Below, piece after piece: positions 24,728-32,725 of a DNA stretch of 45,794 bases. Within the stretch, counting starts at the first letter, position 1; each line of letters opens with the position of its first letter. Location: the NCBI GenBank assembly GCA_938036345.1, contig CALHPJ010000009.1:1-45794 (forward strand), read 5' to 3'. The notes below the pieces were generated by a model. That model was not told the DNA's origin and searched no databases. It saw nothing but the letters and a program-made list of their open reading frames with translations. The position numbers were made by a program, and so were the translations under genes. This stretch comes from an uncultured Thermofilaceae archaeon. GTDB taxonomy: Archaea; Thermoproteota; Thermoprotei; Thermofilales; Thermofilaceae.

Positions 24728-24891
24728 ATCGCTTCGGCTATCCGGTAGCCGCGCATTTTTAAACTTTTTAGTTCAAGAAAAGGAGCTCGAGCGGTAGGCG
24801 CGCTACTGGGTAGCCTTTCAGGCTCACCTCAATTTCCCCGATCCGCTGCCCGTGTCCCGCGGTGCGCGTGTTTCCCGGGTTGTGCATAACG

Positions 24892-24898
24892 CATTAAA
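24892..24898 (+). promoter_or_regulatory. TATA box of the Cys-rich membrane protein gene
   Basis: CATTAAA within GCATTAAAGC is centred about 26 bp before a GTG at 24921. It argues for that start over the GTG at 24852, which lies upstream of the promoter. Confidence 0.55.
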
Positions 24899-24920
24899 GC
24901 TTCCCGGTCTCCGGTGCTGC

Positions 24921-25349
24921 GTGCGCAGTGTCCAGGGGCTTGGAGCAAGGCTGCCGTGGCTGGTAAAGCATGTTCCGCTGCTGATAAGCTTAGCCGTGTT
25001 CTACCTATACGGGTTCCTGTGGCTTTTAAAGCCGAGGAGGGTCGGGTCCATGCGTGACGTTTACGAACTCTTCTACATAGATTTTCTGGCGTTGAAGCCC
25101 GAGCACGTCGAGGTCGTCAAGCTCAGCGATACAGAGCTGGTCACCATATCGCGGAACCCGTGCCCGGTACTGCGGCTTGCGCAAGCCCTCAGGATGGATA
25201 CTAGGTACGTTTGCAAGCTCGTGTCCGAAAGCGTGTGCAGGTACGTGCTTAAGCGAATCGACAGCGCACTCGTCTTTGAGAGAGACTACAACTACATAAG
25301 GCCCTACAGCGAGGGTTGCCTTGAGAGGATATACAGGCCGCAAACCTAG
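24921..25349 (+). CDS. Membrane-anchored protein with a four-cysteine C-terminal domain
   Basis: A 142-residue protein: an N-terminal membrane helix (about 16-37, ending in LLKPRR) then a soluble domain. Four cysteines lie in a regular pattern: Cys81 (RNPCPV), Cys98 (YVCKL), Cys106 (SVCRY) and Cys133 (EGCLER). The NPCP...VCK...C...CL-I layout is reminiscent of the domain in L-2-amino-thiazoline-4-carboxylate hydrolase-like proteins and V4R-like archaeal proteins, where it may bind metal or a hydrophobic ligand; this is from recall and weak. The start at GTG 24921 is set by its TATA box and removes 23 residues of the longest frame. Confidence 0.6.
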   Translation: MRSVQGLGARLPWLVKHVPLLISLAVFYLYGFLWLLKPRRVGSMRDVYELFYIDFLALKPEHVEVVKLSDTELVTISRNPCPVLRLAQALRMDTRYVCKLVSESVCRYVLKRIDSALVFERDYNYIRPYSEGCLERIYRPQT

Positions 25350-25439
25350 CCAGCTACGGCGTGTCAACCGGTTGCGCGCGTTAACACACCCGTGCTCGAG
25401 CTCTGGGCAGGCATGCTGAAAAGTTTCAAACAAGCGTAG

Positions 25440-26507
25440 TTACACTATTTTCGGCGTTTCAACGTAGAGGTTCCACCAGGGTTTATCCCAGCGCCTATCG
25501 ACTTGCGGTAGTGCCTTCAGCAACTCGTTAGCTGTATCGATGATTTTACCGGCTTCGGACTTGCTGAGCCCCTCGCGAATTAGAACGTCTATCCTGTCCA
25601 CCAGGTTCCTGAGGTTTAGCTCTACGGTGAGCGCGAAAGCCTTGTCTTTCTCAAGAACCCGCCTTACCGCCTCCGCATCTATATGGTCGGGCCCCTTCCC
25701 CACCTCGTGGTCCAGCAGCAGAGCCGCCACGTCCTTCATATCCTTCAGCTCCATGCCTACGGCCACCAACCCCCTTAGGTGCTTGTAGGGCAGCAGCCTG
25801 AAGCATTGGTCGGCCGTCTCCAGCTCGGCCACCTTCTCGTGCGGTAAGCCGAAGATGAACTGGCATTTGGAGAGCAGGAGGTTCTCGAGGCCTATTGTGT
25901 ACATATGGACCCCGGGGGATTCGAAGAGGTCTTTCCCAAGCTTAATTGTATGCCTGAAGGGTAGCTCGTCGCAGAAAATGTCCACCACGCTGACGCCTAT
26001 CCCGTTTCCGGGGGTTTCGCAGATTGACCTGACCCGGTACCTCCTCCCGCCTCTTAGTGCGTTGAACATTTTATCGCTCGGTGTGATGAAAAACGTGTGG
26101 TAGGATCCGAAAGCCTCGCTCAAGCTGGTTAAAAGCTTCGTGAAAAGGGCCCCCTGAGACTTAGGCACCGCGAAGTCGATATCCTTCACGCACCTGTTCA
26201 GTGGGTGGTTGAGCCTGTTTGCTGAGGGGCAGTGCAGCTTTACGGCGACGCCTCCGAAAAGAAGGGGGTTAAGCGGCTTCTTCAGCTGCTTACCGCCGAT
26301 TTTGAGGCCTAGAGACGGAGCCTGCTGCGCAGCCCATAGCGCTGCGATAGCCCTCCGCACAGCCGGGTTAGCCAAGTCTATGTAGTCGGGTAAGCCTAGA
26401 CCGCTGACCGCTAGAGGCAAATCCAGCGTCGATGTGAGCGGGAGGGCTACCTCGTAGATTGTTCCGTCACTCCCTTCGTAGAGCTTCACCTTATTCAACC
26501 CCGTCAC
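25440..26507 (-). CDS. Nucleotidyltransferase-fold protein (AbiEii-like)
   Basis: A 355-residue protein with hallmarks of the polymerase-beta nucleotidyltransferase fold: LFGGVAVKLH (83-92) for the Gly-Gly helix turn, KDIDFAV (108-114) with acids Asp109 and Asp111, and a third acid Asp176 in VVDIFCDE. The ~23-residue gap between GG and DID, with an Arg/Asn-rich stretch, is like that of AbiEii/COG2253 toxins rather than of CCA or poly(A) enzymes. It would transfer a nucleotide to RNA, protein or a small molecule. Its start overlaps the stop of the metallophosphoesterase gene by 4 bp (ATGA), implying linked production. No AbiEi-type antitoxin is present. Function remains inferred. Confidence 0.65.
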   Translation of the reverse strand: MTGLNKVKLYEGSDGTIYEVALPLTSTLDLPLAVSGLGLPDYIDLANPAVRRAIAALWAAQQAPSLGLKIGGKQLKKPLNPLLFGGVAVKLHCPSANRLNHPLNRCVKDIDFAVPKSQGALFTKLLTSLSEAFGSYHTFFITPSDKMFNALRGGRRYRVRSICETPGNGIGVSVVDIFCDELPFRHTIKLGKDLFESPGVHMYTIGLENLLLSKCQFIFGLPHEKVAELETADQCFRLLPYKHLRGLVAVGMELKDMKDVAALLLDHEVGKGPDHIDAEAVRRVLEKDKAFALTVELNLRNLVDRIDVLIREGLSKSEAGKIIDTANELLKALPQVDRRWDKPWWNLYVETPKIV

Positions 26508-27445
26508 CCGTACGTGAACACGTAGTTCCTCACCTTACCGCGCTCGACCTCCAGCAGAAGCCCCCTTAGGGCACCCGAGCTGTAGTCGCTACCGGGGTTG
26601 AAGCACTTGCTTCTGCCGATTTTGGCAATCCCCCGCGCTTCGTGGATGTGCCCGTGCAAGCTGGCAAGCGGCTGGAATTCCTCAACGACCCTCCTCACCG
26701 CGGTGCTACCTACGTGCACCATTTCCACCTGCCCACCCCTAGTCACGGGCCGCAGCGTGTGATCGAGTAGGGGGGCTAAATCTATGGGTGTCCCGTGAGG
26801 TGGGACGTGCACGTTCAGGAGAACCGCGTCGGGGTCCTCGGCAGCTGCCGCAAGCCTGCTGAGCCTTTCGTAGATCACCTCCTCGGGGCACTCCCTCGAG
26901 GTCCGCCACGGCGTGGGGTTCGACACGCCGAGGCTTACCAGCTTCAGCCCTCCCCCAATCTCCAGAACCTTGGAGTCGGGGTTCACCACCTTGGTGGAGT
27001 TCTTGAACGCCTCGTCTATCGCCGGTCTGTCGTCGTTGCCCGGCATCAGATAGCATTCCACGTTGCTCCCCTCGAGCCGCCGCTCGGCCAGCTCAATCCA
27101 GCTTGACACGGTTTTGACCATGATCTCGTTGAAGAGGTTGTCCACCAGCTGGGGGTTATCCCTAACCTTCAGAAACTCCTCCTCGGTTAAAACCGCGGTG
27201 TAAAAGCCGCTATCCCTGAGGGACCTAATCAGCGCGTCCAGCTCGGCCTGGCCCGCCGCTTCCCACCTTTTCCCCCCAAACTCTGCGAAGTACTTACCCC
27301 CCTTCTCGATTATGGGAACCAGAACCTTACCCGTTATATCGCCGCCCAAGATCAAGACGTCGACTTTGTACACTTTAGCGGCGTTTATGAACTTCCTGAA
27401 GCACACCTCGCTTCCGTGAATATCTGAAGCGTAGAAAATCCGCAC
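26504..27445 (-). CDS. Calcineurin-like metallophosphoesterase
   Basis: Di-metal phosphatase or phosphodiesterase. All family motifs are present: DIHG (Asp8, His10), GGDITG (Asp36), GNDD (Asn137, Asp138), NVHVPP (His213) and HGHIHEARG (His264, His266, His268 area). A ~95-residue insert between the second and third motifs makes it longer than Icc-type enzymes. I start it at the GTG at 27445 (313 residues), which begins directly with the first beta strand and follows a GAGGTGG 12-18 bases upstream; GTG at 27460 is possible. It begins within 30 bp of the permease stop and overlaps the nucleotidyltransferase-like gene by 4 bp, so all three may be one transcript. Confidence 0.85.
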   Translation of the reverse strand: MRIFYASDIHGSEVCFRKFINAAKVYKVDVLILGGDITGKVLVPIIEKGGKYFAEFGGKRWEAAGQAELDALIRSLRDSGFYTAVLTEEEFLKVRDNPQLVDNLFNEIMVKTVSSWIELAERRLEGSNVECYLMPGNDDRPAIDEAFKNSTKVVNPDSKVLEIGGGLKLVSLGVSNPTPWRTSRECPEEVIYERLSRLAAAAEDPDAVLLNVHVPPHGTPIDLAPLLDHTLRPVTRGGQVEMVHVGSTAVRRVVEEFQPLASLHGHIHEARGIAKIGRSKCFNPGSDYSSGALRGLLLEVERGKVRNYVFTYG

Positions 27446-27470
27446 CCGCGTTCTAACCACCTCACCCGGC

Positions 27471-29114
27471 TTACTCGGGCGGGAGTTCCCTGAACACCAC
27501 ATCTATGTCGATGCCTTGCCTCCTCCTGTACCACTTCGCAGCGTAGAAGTACGCTGTCCCGACAACGTAGGCGGCTAGGAGCGTCATTATCGATGGCATG
27601 TGGAGGGCGCCCAAGCCCTCTATCGTGAAGTAGTAGTAGAGCAGGGTGGCGAGCAGTGCAGCGTAAATTATTCCGCAAACTGTGATAAAGGGTGCGCGGC
27701 CTATCCTGTACTTTGAAACCGGGGAGCTTTCGTAGAAGGGCCTTGTCTTGGCCCTGAAGGGCACCACTATGGCCGAGATCGCGGTGAACATGAACGTGGT
27801 TGAGATCTGGGGTATCATAGCCGTGAAGCTGGCCAGGTACCCGGGGTTCCAAGCGTAGAAAGCTAGAGCGGCGAGGCCCAGCACCGAGATCAGCGTTATG
27901 GACTTTACGGGTGCGTGGAAGCGGTCGCTGACGTCGCCGAGAAACTCAGGTGCGAGCCTGTCGAAAGCCCATACAAGGAAGATCCTGCTCATCGGCAGGA
28001 TCGAGTAGAGCGCGTAGTAGAATGTCCATGCTGCGAACCCTATTCCAATGAGCCAGCGAGCCCATAGCGGAGCCAGAATCCCGGCGAAGGTGTGGAAGGA
28101 GGGTGGGAAGGGCAGCGCGTAGAGCTTTAGGCCGTCCCCGTAAGCGTAAGCCGTTGCGAGCAGGAACTCGTAACCAACGACTCTCTCCAGGAGCGCTCCG
28201 GTGATCCACCACGACAGCGCGCAAAGCACTAGGCCTCCGGGTAAGCCTATGGTCATGCTTTTCTGGACATCCCGAGTCTCGCCCGCAATATACGCGGCGA
28301 GGTAGGGGTAGATTAAGCCCCATGCCGCAACCGGCATGAGGGGCGTAGCCTTGGCCAGGTCCCACGAGTATTCCGCCTCGACCCCGTACGTGCTCCTTAT
28401 GTACCTCAGGGACTCGGCTACAAGGGTGTGGTAGTCGGCGGAGCCGTAGAGAGAGCTTATGCTGTTCCAAGCCGCTATAAACTCCTCCCGTGTTGCGGTT
28501 AGCAGGAAGAACCAAACCAGCGCGAACATCGTTAAACCCAGCGCAAAGCAGGTCGCTTGGAAAACTCGGAACGCTTTGAAGCCGAGTACTGCTACGAGCG
28601 CGGATACGGCTATGACCGCTGAGCCGATAAGGAATATTCCAAGCCGTGAGGAAACGAGCTCCGCCGCCTCGCTCCAGCCAACTAGCGAGAAGGCAGTGGA
28701 GAGAGCGGGGTCGGCCACGTACGCCGAGAGCACAGCAATCCACACGAAATTGGCCACAATCCACCCGAAGCTGGAGAGGAAGCCAAGAAGCGGGTGCAGG
28801 ATCCTGCTGACGAACACGTACTCCCCTCCGCTCCTAGGGGCTATCGTTACTAGGAAAGCCCAGGCGAGCGCTCCGAAAAGCATTGGGACGAGTACAAGCA
28901 AGATGCCTAGGTGGAGGTTGCCTCCGGGAGCGAAGTAGGGACCCCACAGGAAGTACCACCACGCGCTCAGCCCCCAGCTGATGTTCAGGGAGGCGAAGAT
29001 CAGGATGTCGGCCCAGTTGGCCTCTCTCACGAGGCCTGTGGCCTCCCTCAGGAAAACGCCGCCCTTAGCTACGCTACCGGTATGCGAATCCCCATCCGGG
29101 TTTTTTATACTCAC
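27471..29114 (-). CDS. APC-superfamily amino acid or amine permease
   Basis: Secondary transporter with about 12-14 membrane helices in 547 residues. The N terminus (LREATGLVREANWADILIF) resembles archaeal amino acid permeases, the first helix carries the unwound Gly/Ser-rich site, and PRSGGEYVFVSR (about residues 92-103) is a family signature. The C-terminal tail (YRRRQGIDID) is cytoplasmic. The substrate is unknown; the methyltransferase-like MttB gene 147 bp upstream on the same strand suggests a methylated amine or betaine as one possibility. The start is the GTG at 29114, with TTATATA (29145-29151) about 34 bp upstream and GGTGA overlapping the start. Confidence 0.82.
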   Translation of the reverse strand: MSIKNPDGDSHTGSVAKGGVFLREATGLVREANWADILIFASLNISWGLSAWWYFLWGPYFAPGGNLHLGILLVLVPMLFGALAWAFLVTIAPRSGGEYVFVSRILHPLLGFLSSFGWIVANFVWIAVLSAYVADPALSTAFSLVGWSEAAELVSSRLGIFLIGSAVIAVSALVAVLGFKAFRVFQATCFALGLTMFALVWFFLLTATREEFIAAWNSISSLYGSADYHTLVAESLRYIRSTYGVEAEYSWDLAKATPLMPVAAWGLIYPYLAAYIAGETRDVQKSMTIGLPGGLVLCALSWWITGALLERVVGYEFLLATAYAYGDGLKLYALPFPPSFHTFAGILAPLWARWLIGIGFAAWTFYYALYSILPMSRIFLVWAFDRLAPEFLGDVSDRFHAPVKSITLISVLGLAALAFYAWNPGYLASFTAMIPQISTTFMFTAISAIVVPFRAKTRPFYESSPVSKYRIGRAPFITVCGIIYAALLATLLYYYFTIEGLGALHMPSIMTLLAAYVVGTAYFYAAKWYRRRQGIDIDVVFRELPPE

Positions 29115-29144
29115 CTGTCACGGGGGGGTACCGCCCCTCCCCGC

Positions 29145-29151
29145 TTATATA
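29145..29151 (-). promoter_or_regulatory. TATA box of the APC permease
   Basis: TATATAA on the minus strand predicts a start of transcription near 29122, leaving a leader of about eight bases before the GTG at 29114. Confidence 0.5.
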
Positions 29152-29260
29152 CTTTTTTCACTGAAGCCGGGCTTTAAATTAAAAATTTTCAACCATGTAA
29201 GCTATTGTGTAAATAAACTTTCAAAGGTATAAACGCTGGGGGGACCTACCGGGCCGAAGC

Positions 29261-30688
29261 TCACCCTGCGCTGCTTTTCACGATCTCCCTCACTGCCGAC
29301 GTAAGCTCCGTTTCAATATCCCGGTCAAGGGGTTCGGGTTGGTGCTCCTGGAGAATCCTCCCGGCTTTCTCTCTAGCTCGGTTCACAGCATCCTTCGAGG
29401 CTGCCCAGGCCCCCCACCTCTCTCTAGATAGCAGGGTGGGTACATAGTGCTCCCTCCGCAGGTTTCGCACAGTATGCAGTTCGCGCAGGTAGTTTCCACC
29501 TGGACCCACTTTCTCGATCACTTCGACAGCCAGTGCCTCCTTGTCGACGCTGATGCCCTTTAGGGCTCTGGATACGATGCCGCACAGCTCGTCGTCGATG
29601 ACGGCCTGCTCGTAGCTAGCCGCCAGCGTTGAATCCAGAGAACCTACAGCATCGTAGATGAAGTTCACACCCGACACCGCGGCCATGAGGAGCGTGAGAG
29701 CCTTCTCGAAGCCGGCCTGTATATTCGCGGCTTTGGCCTCGGTAACGCCTCCGTAGCCCCTGCAGGGGATGCCGTAAAACCTCGCTAGCTGGGCTGTAGC
29801 TGCGTTGATCAGCCCGCCCTCAATAGCGCCGAGGGCGATGTTGCCCGTCCTCATATCCATAACCGTCGAAACGGTTCCGTAGAGCACCGGCGCCCCCGGG
29901 TTGGTGAGCTCGGCGATGGTAATGCCGCTTAAAACCTCGGCGTTCTGCTGGACGAGAAGCCCGGCCAGCGTAGCTGGGGCGGTGGCTCCTGATAGGCACT
30001 CGGGCGCGACGATCACGGGCTGGCTGTAGCGGGCGAAAACCTGCAGCGCCTCCAGCAACCCCCTGGGGTGCTGAAGCGGGCTCACCGGGTTGTAGAACAT
30101 CAGCAGTAGAGGCCTCCTCCTCAACTCCTCTTCGCCGCTTGAGACAACCGAGGCGAGCTTCACTACATCAAGCGCTGTCCGCTTATCGACCACATACGCA
30201 TCCACAGTCTTCGTCGTATTTCTGAAAGCGGCGCTGAGGGCGTACACGTGGGCGACGTGCTCCGGTACATCGGTTGGGTGCACGACCAGCGTAGCGTGAT
30301 GTACGTTCGGTAGAGCGTCGGCGAGCCTGTAGAAGTTTTCCACATCCCTCAAAGTGGAGGGACGCCTCTCCCCGGTTAGCGCGTCGATGACGAAAACCGC
30401 GGTTCCCTGAGTTGAAAAGTACGTGCGCCCCTCCTCCAAGTCCAGCCTGTAGCCACTCCCCCTACCGTACAGCGAAAACCTCCGGGGCGCCTTCTTCAAG
30501 CACTCCCTAAGCAACCCCTCCGGTATCCTGGCCCTCATTTCCCTCCAGTCAACCTCCGCGCCAGCTTCCCTAAGCAGCTCCAGCGCGCCGGGTTCGAGGA
30601 CCCTGACGCCGACCCGCTCCAAAACATCGACCGTCGACTCGTGGATCAGGTTAACTTCATCCCGCGTTAAGATTTCAAGCCTTGCCAT
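29261..30688 (-). CDS. MttB-superfamily (trimethylamine methyltransferase-like) protein without pyrrolysine
   Basis: A 475-residue protein similar along its whole length to the MttB family, which transfers methyl groups from trimethylamine, glycine betaine or other quaternary amines to a corrinoid protein. Signatures seen include YFSTQGTAVFVID near 94-106, LMFYNPVSPLQHP near 200-212 and CRGYGGVTEAKA near 307-318. There is no in-frame TAG, so it belongs to the non-pyrrolysine branch (MtgB-like) and not to true MttB. No corrinoid protein or reactivase is in the window. A TATA box (30714-30720) and a ribosome site AAGGAGAG precede the ATG at 30688. It lies upstream of the permease on the same strand. 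Confidence 0.85.
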   Translation of the reverse strand: MARLEILTRDEVNLIHESTVDVLERVGVRVLEPGALELLREAGAEVDWREMRARIPEGLLRECLKKAPRRFSLYGRGSGYRLDLEEGRTYFSTQGTAVFVIDALTGERRPSTLRDVENFYRLADALPNVHHATLVVHPTDVPEHVAHVYALSAAFRNTTKTVDAYVVDKRTALDVVKLASVVSSGEEELRRRPLLLMFYNPVSPLQHPRGLLEALQVFARYSQPVIVAPECLSGATAPATLAGLLVQQNAEVLSGITIAELTNPGAPVLYGTVSTVMDMRTGNIALGAIEGGLINAATAQLARFYGIPCRGYGGVTEAKAANIQAGFEKALTLLMAAVSGVNFIYDAVGSLDSTLAASYEQAVIDDELCGIVSRALKGISVDKEALAVEVIEKVGPGGNYLRELHTVRNLRREHYVPTLLSRERWGAWAASKDAVNRAREKAGRILQEHQPEPLDRDIETELTSAVREIVKSSAG

Positions 30689-30757
30689 AACTCTCCTTCA
30701 GCGTTTGTCCACCATATAATGTTATTCATGCGGTGCGCGTACCCATTCAAATTAGCT

Positions 30758-30982
30758 TTACTTCGACGGGAACTCCATTAAAAGCCCTTTAGAGGAAAGA
30801 AAGGCGTGGAGCTTGAGAGCTACTCTGCGCGACTTCGTCTTCAAGATCACGGTATCCCCTACCTTCTCGGTGACCATCCCTTCGAGACCCGCCAGAGCGC
30901 TTAGCGCCTCCCCTTTGGCGATTATCACGTAGAAGCCCTGGGGATCCCTCCGCCCTACGAGAGACCTTTTGGAGCCGGGCAC
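30758..30982 (-). CDS. Small basic protein of unknown function, 74 residues
   Basis: A short frame with protein-like composition: a basic N terminus (SKRSLVGRRDP), then a compact alpha/beta pattern (FYVIIAKGEALSALAGL, VGDTVILKTKSRRVA). I do not recognise it. It starts at a GTG; a TATA-like CATAAAC lies about 23 bp upstream (31002-31008), which supports expression. It could be a nucleic-acid-binding protein by charge, but that is a guess. The gene is divergent from the DUF4203-like membrane protein. Confidence 0.5.
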   Translation of the reverse strand: MPGSKRSLVGRRDPQGFYVIIAKGEALSALAGLEGMVTEKVGDTVILKTKSRRVALKLHAFLSSKGLLMEFPSK

Positions 30983-31066
30983 AGGAGGATATTCACCCGA
31001 GGTTTATGGGTTTAGGGTCCGTGAGCGCTAAACGCTTTTTATTAGCCCCCGGAAGCCTGCATCGGC

Positions 31067-31573
31067 ATGGATCTCGGGCTGGGGTTCCTCGGGTCGATAC
31101 TCCTAGGAGCAGCGGGCGTTATTATAGCCCTATGGGGTGTGAAGCTCGCTAGGATCGCCGCCTCCTTAACCTTCGGGCTGGCTTTAGGGTACGCTCTGGC
31201 CGCTCACAGCGGCCCTGCGCTGAAGGCTTCTATAGGTCCGTTCGGCCTCTTCCTGCTGGGCTTCGCCGCGGGCTTCGCCGTAGGGTTCTCAGCGTTTAAG
31301 CTGATAGCGGCGCTGCTCGCCGGCTTATGGCTCTCCAGCCTCGCCCTAGAGTTGGGATTCATCTCGGGCAATTGGGAGGCCCTCGTGCTCGCCAGCGCGG
31401 CTTTCGCAGCTGCGGTTCACACATTAGCGGAGAAGCTCCTCGCCTTCAGCTTTGCTCTGCTGGGAGCCGGAATGCTCTACTTCGCCCTGCGGCATCACCT
31501 CAATGTTGAGTACTCCCTGCTTGCCGCTTTAGCGCTCTTCGCTATCGGGCTTGTGAAGAAGCGGAAAAAGTAG
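31067..31573 (+). CDS. DUF4203-like membrane protein
   Basis: A 168-residue protein with seven or so short hydrophobic helices rich in Gly and Ala, arranged in a pattern (GVIIALWGVKLARIAASLTFGL) like DUF4203/TMEM198-type membrane proteins, whose function is unclear. It ends in a basic tail (KKRKK), which is typical of a cytoplasmic C terminus. CTTTTTATTA is centred ~28 bp before the ATG at 31067, indicating a leaderless message. It converges with the MFS gene with a 17 bp gap. Confidence 0.6.
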   Translation: MDLGLGFLGSILLGAAGVIIALWGVKLARIAASLTFGLALGYALAAHSGPALKASIGPFGLFLLGFAAGFAVGFSAFKLIAALLAGLWLSSLALELGFISGNWEALVLASAAFAAAVHTLAEKLLAFSFALLGAGMLYFALRHHLNVEYSLLAALALFAIGLVKKRKK

Positions 31574-31590
31574 GACGCAAGCTTCCAGTG

Positions 31591-32649
31591 CTACTCTACA
31601 GCCCTCTCCCCGAGGCCGGCTGCCACGACTAGGGCGGAGGCCAGCAAAGCCGTGGCCGGTATAGGCTCCAACCCCGCCGTCCCGCTAACGCTTCCCGCGA
31701 TTGGGCCTGCAACGTAGCCTAACCCTATCGAAGCCTCAAAGGCGGCGGTGTGAGAGGCTACCCCACCCGCCCTGAAAATCGCCGTGAGCGCTGAGGAGTA
31801 TACGAGACTCTGCCCAACACCGGCGAAAACCGCTGCAACCACGTGGAGCAGTGGGTCGGTTGATAGGGGCACGGCCAAGGGCGTCAGCAGGAGCGGCATG
31901 CTCGCGTACGCGGACTTGACTACCGACGGCAAGCGTTCGTAAAGGTAGAAAACGGCGGTCCTGGCCGCGATCATGGAGAAAAGTACGAGCGAAATGCTGC
32001 CCCGAGGAAGCCCGCTCCGCTCCACCAGCACTGGGTAGAATGTGAGGAAGCCGGCGGAGGAGGAGGCGTAGCTTACGCACAGCAACCACGCACCCGAGAG
32101 CTCCGATACACGCTTCGAAGTGCTGCGGCCGCGTCTGCCTCCCTCCAGGGGGAGTCGCGCCACCCCCAGCAGGAGGGATGAGGAGAGGGCGGCGTAAATT
32201 GCGTACAACCTCGGGGCTCCGAGCCCGGCGAAAGGCGAGACCAGCGCCGTCCCAACCAAGCTACCGCTGCTCCACGAAAACGAGAATCTAGATGCATTCC
32301 CGCCGCTCGCAGCCACAGCGACTTCTACGCTGGGCCATAGAAGCCCGAAGCCGGCGAAGACGAGGCTAGTTGCTGCTAGAAGGGCGGGGGAACTCCTCGA
32401 GACTGGGTGCAGTAGGTAGCCGGCGGAGAGGGAGAGCAGAGCGGCTGCAACCACCCCCCGCGTGCTAAGCTTGCGAACGAGGGGGGCTGCAAAAAGCGTG
32501 GCCGCAACGTACACTAGCGAAGATGCTCCGGTGATCGCCCCGATCTCGGCTTCACTGAAACTGAGCGAGTACGCGTAGAGGGCCAGCGTGGGGATGGTTA
32601 AGGCCTGGAGCAGGGAGGCGGCAAACGATAGTGCGAACAGCAGGCGCAT
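31591..32649 (-). CDS. Major facilitator superfamily transporter
   Basis: A 352-residue transporter with about 11-12 helices and an MFS-like loop after helix 2 (APLVRKLSTRG). It is short for the superfamily (about 400), partly through compact loops. I start it at the ATG at 32649, not at a TTG at 32676: TTAATT (32673-32680) is centred ~27 bp upstream of the ATG and would overlap the TTG. It is divergent from a GH4 glycosidase across 76 bp holding both promoters, so it may import the glycoside that enzyme cleaves. The substrate is inferred only from this position. Confidence 0.82.
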   Translation of the reverse strand: MRLLFALSFAASLLQALTIPTLALYAYSLSFSEAEIGAITGASSLVYVAATLFAAPLVRKLSTRGVVAAALLSLSAGYLLHPVSRSSPALLAATSLVFAGFGLLWPSVEVAVAASGGNASRFSFSWSSGSLVGTALVSPFAGLGAPRLYAIYAALSSSLLLGVARLPLEGGRRGRSTSKRVSELSGAWLLCVSYASSSAGFLTFYPVLVERSGLPRGSISLVLFSMIAARTAVFYLYERLPSVVKSAYASMPLLLTPLAVPLSTDPLLHVVAAVFAGVGQSLVYSSALTAIFRAGGVASHTAAFEASIGLGYVAGPIAGSVSGTAGLEPIPATALLASALVVAAGLGERAVE

Positions 32650-32672
32650 ACGGCGGAGCGTGCCGGGCGGCG

Positions 32673-32680
32673 CCAATTAA
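32673..32680 (-). promoter_or_regulatory. TATA box of the MFS transporter
   Basis: CTTAATTG on the minus strand is centred ~27 bp before the ATG at 32649, which sets that start. Confidence 0.55.
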
Positions 32681-32696
32681 GGTTTCCGGCAGCCAA

Positions 32697-32703
32697 GTTT
32701 ATC
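32697..32703 (+). promoter_or_regulatory. TATA box of the GH4 gene
   Basis: GTTTATC is centred 26 bp before the GTG at 32726. It lies only ~24 bp from the MFS box, so the two divergent promoters may compete for or share factors. Confidence 0.5.
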
Positions 32704-32725
32704 TGCCTCCGGGGGCTTGTTCGGC

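Noticed and set aside
29261-30688. Pyrrolysine-containing MttB
   Set aside because: The reading frame has no internal TAG, so pyrrolysine cannot be inserted.
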